Source: an uncultured Lachnospiraceae bacterium | Lineage (GTDB): Bacteria > Bacillota > Clostridia > Lachnospirales > Lachnospiraceae | Assembly: GCA_902775895.1 (NCBI GenBank) | Contig: CACYNO010000001.1 | Location: forward strand, 310,001-374,000 | Length of the DNA stretch: 64,000 nt | Direction of reading: 5' to 3' | Shown here: piece after piece, positions 56,399-64,000 of the stretch | Position numbering within the stretch: the first letter of the stretch is position 1 | How the letters are laid out: every line of letters starts with the position of its first letter | Program-made: the position numbers and the translations under genes | Notes under the pieces: model-generated | What the model was told of the DNA's origin: nothing | What the model saw: only the letters and a program-made list of their open reading frames with translations | Databases searched by the model: none

Positions 56399-57319
56399 AT
56401 GTCAAAATACGGACCCAGATTCAGAAAATGTGTTAGTAAATACTTTGAAGACAACTGTGTATATTATGCAGCTGCTTCAAGTTTTTTTCTGATTGTCTGT
56501 TTTTTGCCCTTTTTGCTTATTTTGATGAATATACTTCGCTTTTTTCCGGTACAGACGGAAAATGTCATGAAAGTTATAAGCGATGTGGCACCGGTGCAGA
56601 TAATAGAAGTTGCCGACGGGCTGGTGAAGGATCTTTTTGAAAACCGCTCAAACACCATAACGATCTTTGCATACATTTTTGCAATATATGCAGCTGGCCA
56701 GGGTTTTATGGGTATGATGAATGCCTTTGACCGCATTTACGGAGTGAAAACAAAGAAAAAATGGGGAGCCAGAAGGCTGAAATCAACAATTTTGACTTTT
56801 CTGTTCATGATAGTAATTATCATAGTTTTGCTTATATATGTTTATGGCGGTTCTATTCAGGACAGTCTGGCGGTTGTGTCACCTGTACTTGCCACTATCA
56901 TTGCAAGTATAGTTTTCAGGCGTTATATTATTTTGCCTATAGTGCTTACCATAATGTTTACCCTGATTTATATGTATGTGCCAGGGCGAAAGAGCGGTTT
57001 TTGGAAGGAACTGCCAGGAGCATTTATTGCTGCCATGGGAGGCTTGTTTTTTTCCTGGGTGTTTTCTCTTATTATTTCCCACTCACCGACCTTTAACTAT
57101 GTATACGGAAGCCTTGCCAATGCGCTGTTTTCTTTCTTTTGGATATTTGCACTGTTTATGATCCTGTATTTCGGGGCTGAGTTTAATACATACATTGAAA
57201 ACAGATGGATCATACTTTCCAAATGGATGAAAGTATCTGAATATCCCGGAATAAGGCACATAAGACAGCACAGGATCAATATGAAGGACAAAAAAGAAAA
57301 ATCCGAAAATAAGAAATAA
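56399..57319 (+). CDS. YihY/BrkB-family membrane protein
   Basis: 306-aa membrane protein with about six helices and the family core: NCVYYAAASSFFLIVCFLPFL at the N terminus, GFMGMMNAFDRIYGVK, LPGAFIAAMGGLFFSWVFS and LYFGAEFNTYIENR near the end. The family has been called RNase BN by mistake; its function is unproven. AAGGA-like purines precede the start. The 6S RNA on the other strand begins right behind it. Confidence 0.9.
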   Translation: MSKYGPRFRKCVSKYFEDNCVYYAAASSFFLIVCFLPFLLILMNILRFFPVQTENVMKVISDVAPVQIIEVADGLVKDLFENRSNTITIFAYIFAIYAAGQGFMGMMNAFDRIYGVKTKKKWGARRLKSTILTFLFMIVIIIVLLIYVYGGSIQDSLAVVSPVLATIIASIVFRRYIILPIVLTIMFTLIYMYVPGRKSGFWKELPGAFIAAMGGLFFSWVFSLIISHSPTFNYVYGSLANALFSFFWIFALFMILYFGAEFNTYIENRWIILSKWMKVSEYPGIRHIRQHRINMKDKKEKSENKK

Positions 57320-57321
57320 AA

Positions 57322-57499
57322 AAAGACCCGGAATGCCGTTGCCCGCTTGTATGACTCCCGGCAAACCGCCAGGTGGGTTCTTTCAGAAACCGTCGCAGCC
57401 TTCCGTTCGAAGACGGCCCGGCTTTAACAGAATCACTATTAAGATCCCGTATCAAAAATGTCGGATCAAAATAAGCGAACTGACGTACATTCCAGATTT
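57322..57499 (-). ncRNA. ssrS: 6S RNA
   Basis: Binds the housekeeping RNA polymerase holoenzyme and mimics an open promoter. On the - strand the ends form the closing stem: ATCTGGAATGT at the 5' end pairs (with G-U) with GCATTCCGGGT at the 3' end. The 3' arm AAGCGGGCAACGGCATTCCGGG resembles the conserved 3' side of 6S RNAs, and an internal bubble is flanked by GC-rich stems. It ends in a T run and has its own promoter with a consensus -10. About 178 nt. Called from structure by eye; not checked by covariance search. Confidence 0.8.
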
Positions 57500-57505
57500 G
57501 TATAT

Positions 57506-57534
57506 ATTATACAATGTTCAAAGGCGAAAAACAA
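57506..57534 (-). promoter_or_regulatory. 6S RNA promoter (minus strand)
   Basis: Read on the - strand: -35 TTGTTT (57534-57529), 17-base spacer, -10 TATAAT (57511-57506), placing the start about 7 bases later, at the 5' closing stem. Confidence 0.8.
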
Positions 57535-57564
57535 CTAATTATATAAGGTTTTTAAGGTTTTTAA

Positions 57565-58347
57565 ATGAGTTTGAATATAAAACTTGAGGCATTTGAGGGT
57601 CCGTTGGATCTCCTGCTTCATCTGATTGAAAAGAATAAACTTGACATATATGACATACCCATAGTTGAGATCACGGATCAGTATCTTGAATGCGTTAAAG
57701 AGATGGCGCAGCGTGACTTGGATCTTGCCAGTGAGTTCCTGGTGATGGCGGCAAGGCTGCTGATGATAAAATCGAAAATGCTCCTTCCCAAGCCTAAGGA
57801 AGAAGGACCGGATGCGGAAGACATGAAGGAAGAACTTACCGCAAGGCTTCTTGAATTGAAGATGTTCAAATTTATCGCCACAGAGTTAAATGAATGTGCG
57901 GCAGAAGGTAAAAAGCGTTATTTCGGTTACGGATCCATCCCTTCCAACATCCTGAAATACCGGCCAAAGCCTGATCTTGACAAGCTTCTTTACGGTATAG
58001 ACACGGATGTATTAAACAGGGCATATATTGATGCACTCAGACGTGCAGCTGACAGGATTGATCCCATCAGAAGCGAATTCGGCGTTATAGAAGCAGAAAG
58101 CGTGGATATCCCGGAAACCATTACCGGGATGAAGACTGCCATGAAGCGCGGTAAAAAGATCGGATTTAAATCACTGCTACCACAGGGAAGCGGTGTACTT
58201 ACCGAGATAGTGACGTTTCTTGTTCTTTTGGAGATGATGCGTTCGGGTTTTGTGACTGCATTGCAGGAGACGCCGTCAGATGAGATCACCATTACGGTTG
58301 AAAAGGATGTGGAGTTATTCGGTGCATCCGGAGAATTTTTTCAATAA
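57565..58347 (+). CDS. scpA: Segregation and condensation protein ScpA
   Basis: Kleisin subunit of the SMC complex. N-terminal helical domain starts LNIKLEAFEGPLDLLLHLIEKNKLDIYDIPI, the typical signature; the C-terminal winged helix ends in EKDVELFGASGEF. 260 aa. Ribosome binding site is weak (AAGG). It is followed by scpB after 18 bases. Confidence 0.96.
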   Translation: MSLNIKLEAFEGPLDLLLHLIEKNKLDIYDIPIVEITDQYLECVKEMAQRDLDLASEFLVMAARLLMIKSKMLLPKPKEEGPDAEDMKEELTARLLELKMFKFIATELNECAAEGKKRYFGYGSIPSNILKYRPKPDLDKLLYGIDTDVLNRAYIDALRRAADRIDPIRSEFGVIEAESVDIPETITGMKTAMKRGKKIGFKSLLPQGSGVLTEIVTFLVLLEMMRSGFVTALQETPSDEITITVEKDVELFGASGEFFQ

Positions 58348-58365
58348 TGATCGCAGGAGGAAAAG

Positions 58366-58998
58366 ATGGAAGCCGTTAATATAAAAGCAGCAATAGAAGC
58401 CATGCTGTTTGCAAAAGGAGAGCCCCTAAGCGCAGATGAGATGGCAGGGGCTTTGGAGATAAACAGGGAAGATACCATTAAATATCTGACCGAGCTGATA
58501 GATGATTACACATCCGAAGACAGGGGTATCAATATCGTACAGATAAACGGCAAGTACGAACTTGCTACCAAAAAGGAGTATTATACCGTACTTGCTTCCC
58601 TGGTAAGCCGTGACAACAACTATCAGTTTACAGAAGCTATGCTTGAGACTTTGTCTATCGTGGCATACAGACAGCCTGTTACTAGATCCCAGGTTGAAGA
58701 TATTAGAGGAGTGGGATGTGCAAATCAGATAAGCAGGCTTGTGGAATACGGACTGATATATGAGTCGGACAGGCTGAATGCCCCGGGGCGTCCGTTTTTG
58801 TTTGCTACAACGGATGAATTTTTAAGGCTCTTTAATCTCAGCAGTCTTGATGATCTGCCTGAGGTATCGGAGGATCTTCTCGGACAGATGAAGTTAGAGG
58901 TTGAAAATGAAACTCCCGGTCAGACGGAAAATAAAGATACAGACGAGAACAATGAAGAAGATGAGATAATAGAAGAGGTGAGCAAGAATGGAGACTAA
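58366..58998 (+). CDS. scpB: Segregation and condensation protein ScpB
   Basis: Kite subunit that joins ScpA and Smc in chromosome condensation. Two winged helices: IEAMLFAKGEPLSADEMAGAL at the start and LSIVAYRQPVTRSQVEDIRGVGC in the second. The last 35 residues are an acidic tail. 210 aa. It overlaps the next gene by 11 bases. Confidence 0.95.
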   Translation: MEAVNIKAAIEAMLFAKGEPLSADEMAGALEINREDTIKYLTELIDDYTSEDRGINIVQINGKYELATKKEYYTVLASLVSRDNNYQFTEAMLETLSIVAYRQPVTRSQVEDIRGVGCANQISRLVEYGLIYESDRLNAPGRPFLFATTDEFLRLFNLSSLDDLPEVSEDLLGQMKLEVENETPGQTENKDTDENNEEDEIIEEVSKNGD

Positions 58999-60373
58999 TA
59001 ACGCATGGAGCAAATACAGTGCGGCTGACAAAAAGAAGATATTTCAGTTTGCCGAAAAATACAGGAAATTCATATCTGATAACAAGACAGAGAGAGAATG
59101 TGTGGCAGAAGCGGTAAAGATCGCTGAAAAAAAGGGTTACGTGAACCTTGAAAAGATCATAAAAGAGAACAGAAAGTTAAAGGCGGGAGATAAGGTTTAT
59201 GCCGTTAACATGAAAAAGTCCATACTGCTTTTTAATATAGGTACCGCTCCCATGGAAGACGGATTAAACATACTGGGTGCCCATGTGGATTCTCCCAGGA
59301 TCGATGTTAAGCAGAATCCCGTATACGAGGACAAAGATCTCGTGTTGTTTGACACACACTATTACGGAGGAATCAAAAAATACCAGTGGGTAGCAAGACA
59401 GATGGCTATACGCGGTGTTGTGGCATTAAAAAACGGCAAAGTGCTTGATATAAATGTTGGAGACGAAGCGGGAGACCCTGTTTTTTGTATCACTGATATA
59501 CTTGTTCATCTGGCTGAAAAACAACTTAAAAAAAGCGGAGAGCATGTCGTAGAAGGAGAGGATCTGGATCTTCTTGTTGGAAGTATGCCCGCAGCTTCCG
59601 GTACAAAGGATAAAGATACGGTCAAGAAAAACATCTTATCCATTCTTAAGAAAAAATACGGCTTTGAAGAAGAGGATTTTGTTTCTGCTGAGCTTGAGAT
59701 TGTGCCTGCCGGAGAGGCAAGGGACTGCGGATTTGATGAGAGTATGATCATGGGATACGGCCATGATGACAGGGTTTGTTCATATCCGTCTCTTATTGCC
59801 ATGACCGAATCGGGAAAATTAAAGAAGACCGGCGTATGTATCCTTGTTGATAAAGAAGAGATAGGAAGTGTCGGTGCTACGGGTATGACATCAAGATTTT
59901 TTGAGAATACCGTGGCAGAGGTTATGGACAGAGCAGGTCAGTACAGCGAACTGAAGCTCAGAAGAGCCCTGACTAATTCAAAGATGCTCTCATCTGATGT
60001 ATCAAGTGCATATGATCCTAATTATCCTTCTTTTTTTGATGTGAAGAATACTGCATTCCTTGGACACGGTGTGGTATTTAACAAGTTCACGGGTGTAAGA
60101 GGGAAAAGCGGTTCAAATGATGCATCAGCAGAATACCTGGGGGAACTCAGATCTGTTATGGATAAAAACAAAGTATCATACCAGACTGCAGAGCTTGGTA
60201 AAGTTGATATAGGAGGCGGAGGCACTATTGCTTATATACTTGCTACATATGGTATGAGTGTCATCGACAGCGGTGTCGCTGTACTTAATATGCACGCTCC
60301 CATGGAGATCATAAGCAAGGTTGATCTTTACGAGGCGCTGAACTGCTACAAGGCTTTTTTAAGTAATGCCTGA
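58988..60373 (+). CDS. M18-family aspartyl aminopeptidase
   Basis: Zinc exopeptidase, cytoplasmic, 461 aa. Metal and catalytic residues are visible in GAHVDSPRIDVK, DTHYYGGIKKYQW, GYGHDDRVCSYPSL, DKEEIGSVGATGM and the final MHAPMEIIS. It is a normal-length M18 protein without a signal peptide. It starts within the scpB tail with GAGGTGAGC upstream, so the two are coupled. Confidence 0.93.
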   Translation: METNNAWSKYSAADKKKIFQFAEKYRKFISDNKTERECVAEAVKIAEKKGYVNLEKIIKENRKLKAGDKVYAVNMKKSILLFNIGTAPMEDGLNILGAHVDSPRIDVKQNPVYEDKDLVLFDTHYYGGIKKYQWVARQMAIRGVVALKNGKVLDINVGDEAGDPVFCITDILVHLAEKQLKKSGEHVVEGEDLDLLVGSMPAASGTKDKDTVKKNILSILKKKYGFEEEDFVSAELEIVPAGEARDCGFDESMIMGYGHDDRVCSYPSLIAMTESGKLKKTGVCILVDKEEIGSVGATGMTSRFFENTVAEVMDRAGQYSELKLRRALTNSKMLSSDVSSAYDPNYPSFFDVKNTAFLGHGVVFNKFTGVRGKSGSNDASAEYLGELRSVMDKNKVSYQTAELGKVDIGGGGTIAYILATYGMSVIDSGVAVLNMHAPMEIISKVDLYEALNCYKAFLSNA

Positions 60374-60384
60374 AAGGATGATCC

Positions 60385-61347
60385 ATGAAGTGGAACAGAT
60401 ATGACATTTACACTACGACGGTTGCTACCGACATAATATGTGCCACATTGTCTGAACTTGGCATAAATGGTTTTGAGATCAAGGATAATAAAGGTCTTAC
60501 AGAAGAAGAACTAGACGGTATGTTTGCAGAAATACCGCCCGTGCTCCCTGCTGATGACGGAAAAGCGGTCATCAGCTTTTATCTTGATGCTGACAGGCCG
60601 GAAGACAACAGATTAAAGGTTGATGAACTAAAGACTGCACTTTCTGCCATAAAAGAAAATATTGATGCAGGAACGTGCGAGATAGAGGAATCAGTCACCC
60701 GGGATACAGACTGGATAAATAACTGGAAAAAGTACTGGCACACTTTTAAGATAAATGATCTGTATATAAAGCCCACATGGGAAGAAGAGACTGACGAGAT
60801 AAAAAAAGGGAAGGTCATAAGTCTTGATCCCGGAACAGCGTTTGGGACCGGTACTCATGAGACCACAAGACTTGTTATCGGTGAACTTCAGGAGCTGGTA
60901 ACGCCCGGCGACTGTGTTCTTGATATAGGTTGCGGAAGCGGTATTCTTTCCATAGTATCCGTGCTTTACGGTGCAGAAAAAGTGCTTGGTATAGATCTTG
61001 ACAAGAATGCGATCAAAGCATCCTATGAAAACTGTAAGGAAAATCATATTGATGATAAAAAAGTTGAGTTTCTTCGGGGAGATATAATATCTGATCAGGA
61101 GTTTAAAGAACGCTGCGGTTATTCATGCTACGATATCGTATGTGCAAATATCCTTCCGGTGGTTCTTGTACCTCTTACGGAAACGGTTGACCAACATATG
61201 AAGTCCGGAGCATTTCTTATTTATTCGGGGATACTTAATGAAAAGCTGGCAGAAGTAACAGATGCCATAAATAAAAATCATGCTTTGGAGATAGTTGATA
61301 CCAAAACAGACGGGGAATGGTCATCGGTCAGGATAAGAAAGAAATAA
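60385..61347 (+). CDS. prmA: Ribosomal protein L11 methyltransferase
   Basis: SAM-dependent trimethylation of L11. It has the N-terminal substrate domain (residues 1-110) and the methyltransferase domain with PGTAFGTGTHETTRL and VLDIGCGSGILSIVSVLYGA, then NILPVVLVPL. 320 aa. AAAGGATG site. It is followed by rsmE, the usual pair. Confidence 0.95.
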   Translation: MKWNRYDIYTTTVATDIICATLSELGINGFEIKDNKGLTEEELDGMFAEIPPVLPADDGKAVISFYLDADRPEDNRLKVDELKTALSAIKENIDAGTCEIEESVTRDTDWINNWKKYWHTFKINDLYIKPTWEEETDEIKKGKVISLDPGTAFGTGTHETTRLVIGELQELVTPGDCVLDIGCGSGILSIVSVLYGAEKVLGIDLDKNAIKASYENCKENHIDDKKVEFLRGDIISDQEFKERCGYSCYDIVCANILPVVLVPLTETVDQHMKSGAFLIYSGILNEKLAEVTDAINKNHALEIVDTKTDGEWSSVRIRKK

Positions 61348-61357
61348 AGGAGACGGG

Positions 61358-62095
61358 ATGCATTTATTTTTTGCAGAGCATCATAATATATCAGATGACA
61401 GGATAGTTCTTGAAGGAACAGACTATAACCATATAAAAAACGTATTACGTCTTAAGCCGGGAAGTAAGATCCAGGTGAAAAGCGGGGATAACATGAGTTA
61501 TACATGTGTTATCAATGGATTTGAAAATGAATGTGTGATCTGTGACATAGAAGATGTCAGTACGCAAAATACTGAACTGCCTGTAAAAGTTACGATCTTC
61601 CAGGGCCTTCCCAAGGCAGAAAAGATGGAGACCGTTATACAAAAATGTATAGAACTTGGTGCGGTCAGGATAGTTCCCGTATCCATGGAAAGATGCATCA
61701 CAAAGCTTGATGAGAAAAAAGCGGAAAATAAAGTTAAAAGATGGCGTGCTATTGCCCAGGCTGCCGCACAGCAGAGCAAAAGGAGCATTATACCCGAAGT
61801 TGCTGACGTGTGTGATCTCACCGGGGCACTTGAGATGGCAAAGGAGTGTGACACTATCCTTATGCCTTATGAGTGTGCAGAGGGTTTTCAAGAGACCAGA
61901 AGAGTTTTATCTGAAATTCCTTACGGGTCATCAGTGGCCGTTTTTATCGGTCCGGAAGGCGGTATAGGTGCAGGAGAGCTTGAACAGGCTAAAGAAGCAG
62001 GAGCGCAGATCATAAGTCTCGGAAGCAGGATACTGAGAACCGAAACTGCTGCCATGATGCTGATGTCTGTAATGATATATTTGTTTGAGGAATGA
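61358..62095 (+). CDS. rsmE: 16S rRNA (uracil1498-N3)-methyltransferase RsmE
   Basis: SPOUT-fold (knotted) methyltransferase for the 16S rRNA decoding region. N-terminal PUA-like domain with HIKNVLRLKPGSKIQV, and the SAM knot IGPEGGIGAGELEQAKEAG and SLGSRILRTETAAM. 245 aa. AAAGGAGAC site. It ends just before the next start. Confidence 0.96.
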   Translation: MHLFFAEHHNISDDRIVLEGTDYNHIKNVLRLKPGSKIQVKSGDNMSYTCVINGFENECVICDIEDVSTQNTELPVKVTIFQGLPKAEKMETVIQKCIELGAVRIVPVSMERCITKLDEKKAENKVKRWRAIAQAAAQQSKRSIIPEVADVCDLTGALEMAKECDTILMPYECAEGFQETRRVLSEIPYGSSVAVFIGPEGGIGAGELEQAKEAGAQIISLGSRILRTETAAMMLMSVMIYLFEE

Positions 62096-62097
62096 AA

Positions 62098-63255
62098 ATG
62101 GAGATTTATTTTGATAATGCAGCAACCACAAAACCCTTTCCTGAGGTTGCAAAAGAGGTTTTTGAAGTATCCCTGTCAGATTACGGCAACCCGTCTTCAA
62201 AGCACATGAAAGGCGTGGACGCTGAAAAACATATAAAAAATACTAAAGAGATCTTATTACGTATACTGAAATGTAAAGAAAATGAGATTATCTTTACATC
62301 AGGTGCCACTGAATCAAATAACATGGCGATAAAAGGTGCGGTGAAAGCCCGTGAGCGTTACGGAAAACATATCATCACAACATCCGTGGAGCATGCTTCG
62401 GTAAGAGAACCTTTTTTGGAACTGGAAAAGCAGGGGTATGATGTTACTTTTCTTCCCACGGACTCTTTCGGCAAGGTTGATCTTGAGAGTCTGAAAGAAA
62501 GTCTCCGGGAAGATACGGTCTTTGTTTCCGTAATGTATGTGAATAACGAGACCGGTATCATCCAGCCGGTAAGCGAGATAGGTGAGATTTTAAAAACATA
62601 CAACAGTGACATAATATTTCATGTGGACGCAGTCCAGGCTTTCGGTAAGATGCGTGTTATCCCGAAGAATATCAAGGCTGATCTTTTATCGGTCAGTGCC
62701 CACAAATTTCACGGTCCCAAGGGTGTGGGATTTTTGTATGTCAGGGACGGCGTAAGGGTACTTCCCATGATAGAGGGAGGCGGGCAGCAAAAAGGGATGC
62801 GGTCCGGCACCGAAAATGTACCGGGGATCGCAGGACTTGGAAAGGCCGTTGATATCATCTATTCAGGTGATCTTGACTTACGTATCAGTCATTTAAAAGA
62901 TTTAAGAGAGTGGTTTTTAACCGGGATATCGGGACTGGAAGGTATTACAGTTAATGGTGGAGATGGAGATGACCAGGCACCGCATATCGTGAGTGTAACC
63001 GTGTCCGGCATTCGCAGCGAGGTACTGCTTCATGCCATGGAAGATAAAGGTATCTACATATCATCCGGTTCTGCATGCTCTTCAAATAAACCGGGGCTTA
63101 GCTTTGCTCTCACTGCTATGGGACTTTCCAAAGAGGAAACGGAGTCAACCGTCAGGTTCAGTTTTTCCTATGAGTCCACAAAGGATGAGATCGATATGAG
63201 TATCAAAGCTTTAAAGGAGCTGGTGCCGGTGCTCAGACAATTTGTAAGAAAATGA
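62098..63255 (+). CDS. Cysteine desulfurase
   Basis: PLP enzyme that takes sulfur from cysteine. It starts IYFDNAATTKPFPEV; the PLP-lysine is in SVSAHKFHGPKGVGFLYV, and the active Cys loop is SGSACSSNKPGLS. 385 aa. The ATG at 62098 is chosen because GAGG (62087-62090) fits it with a 7-base gap; an ATG 6 bases upstream has only 1 base. It lies next to thiI, so it probably supplies sulfur for 4-thiouridine rather than general Fe-S clusters. Confidence 0.93.
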   Translation: MEIYFDNAATTKPFPEVAKEVFEVSLSDYGNPSSKHMKGVDAEKHIKNTKEILLRILKCKENEIIFTSGATESNNMAIKGAVKARERYGKHIITTSVEHASVREPFLELEKQGYDVTFLPTDSFGKVDLESLKESLREDTVFVSVMYVNNETGIIQPVSEIGEILKTYNSDIIFHVDAVQAFGKMRVIPKNIKADLLSVSAHKFHGPKGVGFLYVRDGVRVLPMIEGGGQQKGMRSGTENVPGIAGLGKAVDIIYSGDLDLRISHLKDLREWFLTGISGLEGITVNGGDGDDQAPHIVSVTVSGIRSEVLLHAMEDKGIYISSGSACSSNKPGLSFALTAMGLSKEETESTVRFSFSYESTKDEIDMSIKALKELVPVLRQFVRK

Positions 63256-63274
63256 TGGTTTTACGGGGTATAAA

Positions 63275-64000
63275 ATGTATAAAGCTTTTTTGATAAAATA
63301 CGGAGAGATAGGATTAAAGGGAAATAACCGCCATCTTTTTGAGGATGCTTTGGTAAGCGAGATCGCAAGAGTCCTTAAAAAAACTGACGGGGATTTTTTA
63401 GTGACAAAAGAAAACGGCAGAATATATGCCACTGCAAGGTCGGAATTTGACTATGACGAGGTAGTTGAGATACTGGGTAAAGTATTCGGTATCGTATGGA
63501 TCTGCCCCGTAGTTCAGATAGAAGATAATGGCGTGGAAGATCTGGGAGAAAATCTTATCAGATATATCGATTCTGCATATAAGGATAAGAATTTTACCTT
63601 TAAAGTTGAAGCAAGGAGAGCAAGAAAGAATTTTCCACTTAACTCCATGGAGATAAATCAGGAAATGGGTCATATTCTTCTTGAAAAATTCCCTGAAATG
63701 AAAGTTGATGTACATGATCCGGATGTTCTTATTTCCATCGAGGTCAGAAAGCAGATCAACATCTACTCAAAAGAGATTCCCGGGCAGGGCGGCATGCCTG
63801 CCGGTATATCAGGAAGTGCAATGCTTCTTCTTTCAGGCGGCATAGATTCACCTGTGGCGGGATATATGATCGCAAAAAGAGGTGTTAAGGTTTTTGCGAC
63901 TTATTTTCATGCACCTCCATACACAAGTGAGCGTGCAAAGCAAAAGGTTGTGGATCTGGCTAAGATCGTTTCAGAATATGCCGGTCCGATCACATTAAAT
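63275..64000 (+). CDS. thiI: tRNA 4-thiouridine sulfurtransferase ThiI, 3' cut by window edge
   Basis: Adenylates U8 of tRNA and inserts sulfur received from the cysteine desulfurase. Starting at ATG 63275 it reads KAFLIKYGEIGLKGNNRHLFE, the typical ThiI N terminus; the THUMP domain follows, and the PP-loop SGGIDSPVAGYMIAKRG lies near residues 188-204. The last 242 codons shown remain open at the window end, so the C terminus is unseen. Confidence 0.95.
   Translation, partial: MYKAFLIKYGEIGLKGNNRHLFEDALVSEIARVLKKTDGDFLVTKENGRIYATARSEFDYDEVVEILGKVFGIVWICPVVQIEDNGVEDLGENLIRYIDSAYKDKNFTFKVEARRARKNFPLNSMEINQEMGHILLEKFPEMKVDVHDPDVLISIEVRKQINIYSKEIPGQGGMPAGISGSAMLLLSGGIDSPVAGYMIAKRGVKVFATYFHAPPYTSERAKQKVVDLAKIVSEYAGPITLN

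Noticed and set aside
57333..57587. Open frame of 84 codons between brkB and scpA on the plus strand
   Set aside because: The region folds as 6S RNA on the other strand with its own promoter; the frame has no ribosome binding site.

Overview
The window looks like a Clostridia chromosome of the Lachnospiraceae type. The evidence is gene content and order (short HisG with HisZ, a long HisIE, fungal/archaeal-type Asd, PEP synthase with its DUF299 regulator, hrcA-grpE-dnaK-dnaJ behind a CIRCE element, secG-rnr-smpB-ssrA), strong AGGAGG-like ribosome binding sites and sigma-A promoters. No genus is claimed. Almost everything is on the + strand; only hisJ, tRNA-Gly and a 6S RNA are on the - strand.

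Region by region: 1-9.2 kb is one long housekeeping operon with overlapping genes (rbgA, rnhB, yraN, der, plsY, gpsA, rsmD, coaD, a coiled-coil protein, an RsmF-like and an RluD-like RNA modification enzyme, recU). 9.2-15.6 kb is a histidine operon (hisZ-G-D-B-A-IE plus a PAP2 phosphatase) behind a perfect consensus promoter; hisH, hisF and hisC are absent, and HisIE carries an extra HisF-like N-terminal domain that has lost the catalytic Asp. 15.6-16.4 kb holds a palindromic repeat cluster, a small unknown ORF and RNase P RNA. 16.4-22.3 kb holds ppsA with its regulator, asd and eno, closed by a 174-bp inverted-repeat element. 22.6-26.4 kb holds yfbR, a flavodoxin, topB and a GlmU-like beta-helix protein.

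26.4-33.6 kb, between tRNA-Gly(CCC) and tRNA-Thr(CGT), is the accessory part: two large secreted wall-binding proteins with a transglutaminase-like Cys/His/Asp domain (one also with leucine-rich repeats and an EF-hand), an MBOAT O-acyltransferase, an AlgJ-like SGNH partner and a Thr-rich lipoprotein. It reads as a surface-modification locus: proteins that attach to the wall by repeats and process or crosslink peptides, beside a polysaccharide O-acylation pair.

33.7-39.9 kb holds pyrE, two unknown proteins, purE, purM, a C39-like lipoprotein and an ECF S-component. 40-45 kb is the HrcA heat-shock operon, meeting hisJ tail to tail. 45.9-52.4 kb is gap, pgk, tpiA, secG, rnr, smpB and tmRNA. 52.4-57.3 kb holds a PrsW-like protease, a two-component system, a GNAT enzyme, an orphan sigma-region-like protein and a BrkB-family membrane protein. 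A 6S RNA lies on the - strand at 57.3-57.5 kb. 57.6-64 kb holds scpA, scpB, an M18 aminopeptidase, prmA, rsmE, a cysteine desulfurase and the start of thiI (sulfur transfer pair).

Most of the window is well-understood core genome. The least explained items are the surface locus, the HisF-like fusion, the two families of intergenic palindromes, and the unknown proteins at 34.4-36.8 kb and 55.9 kb.
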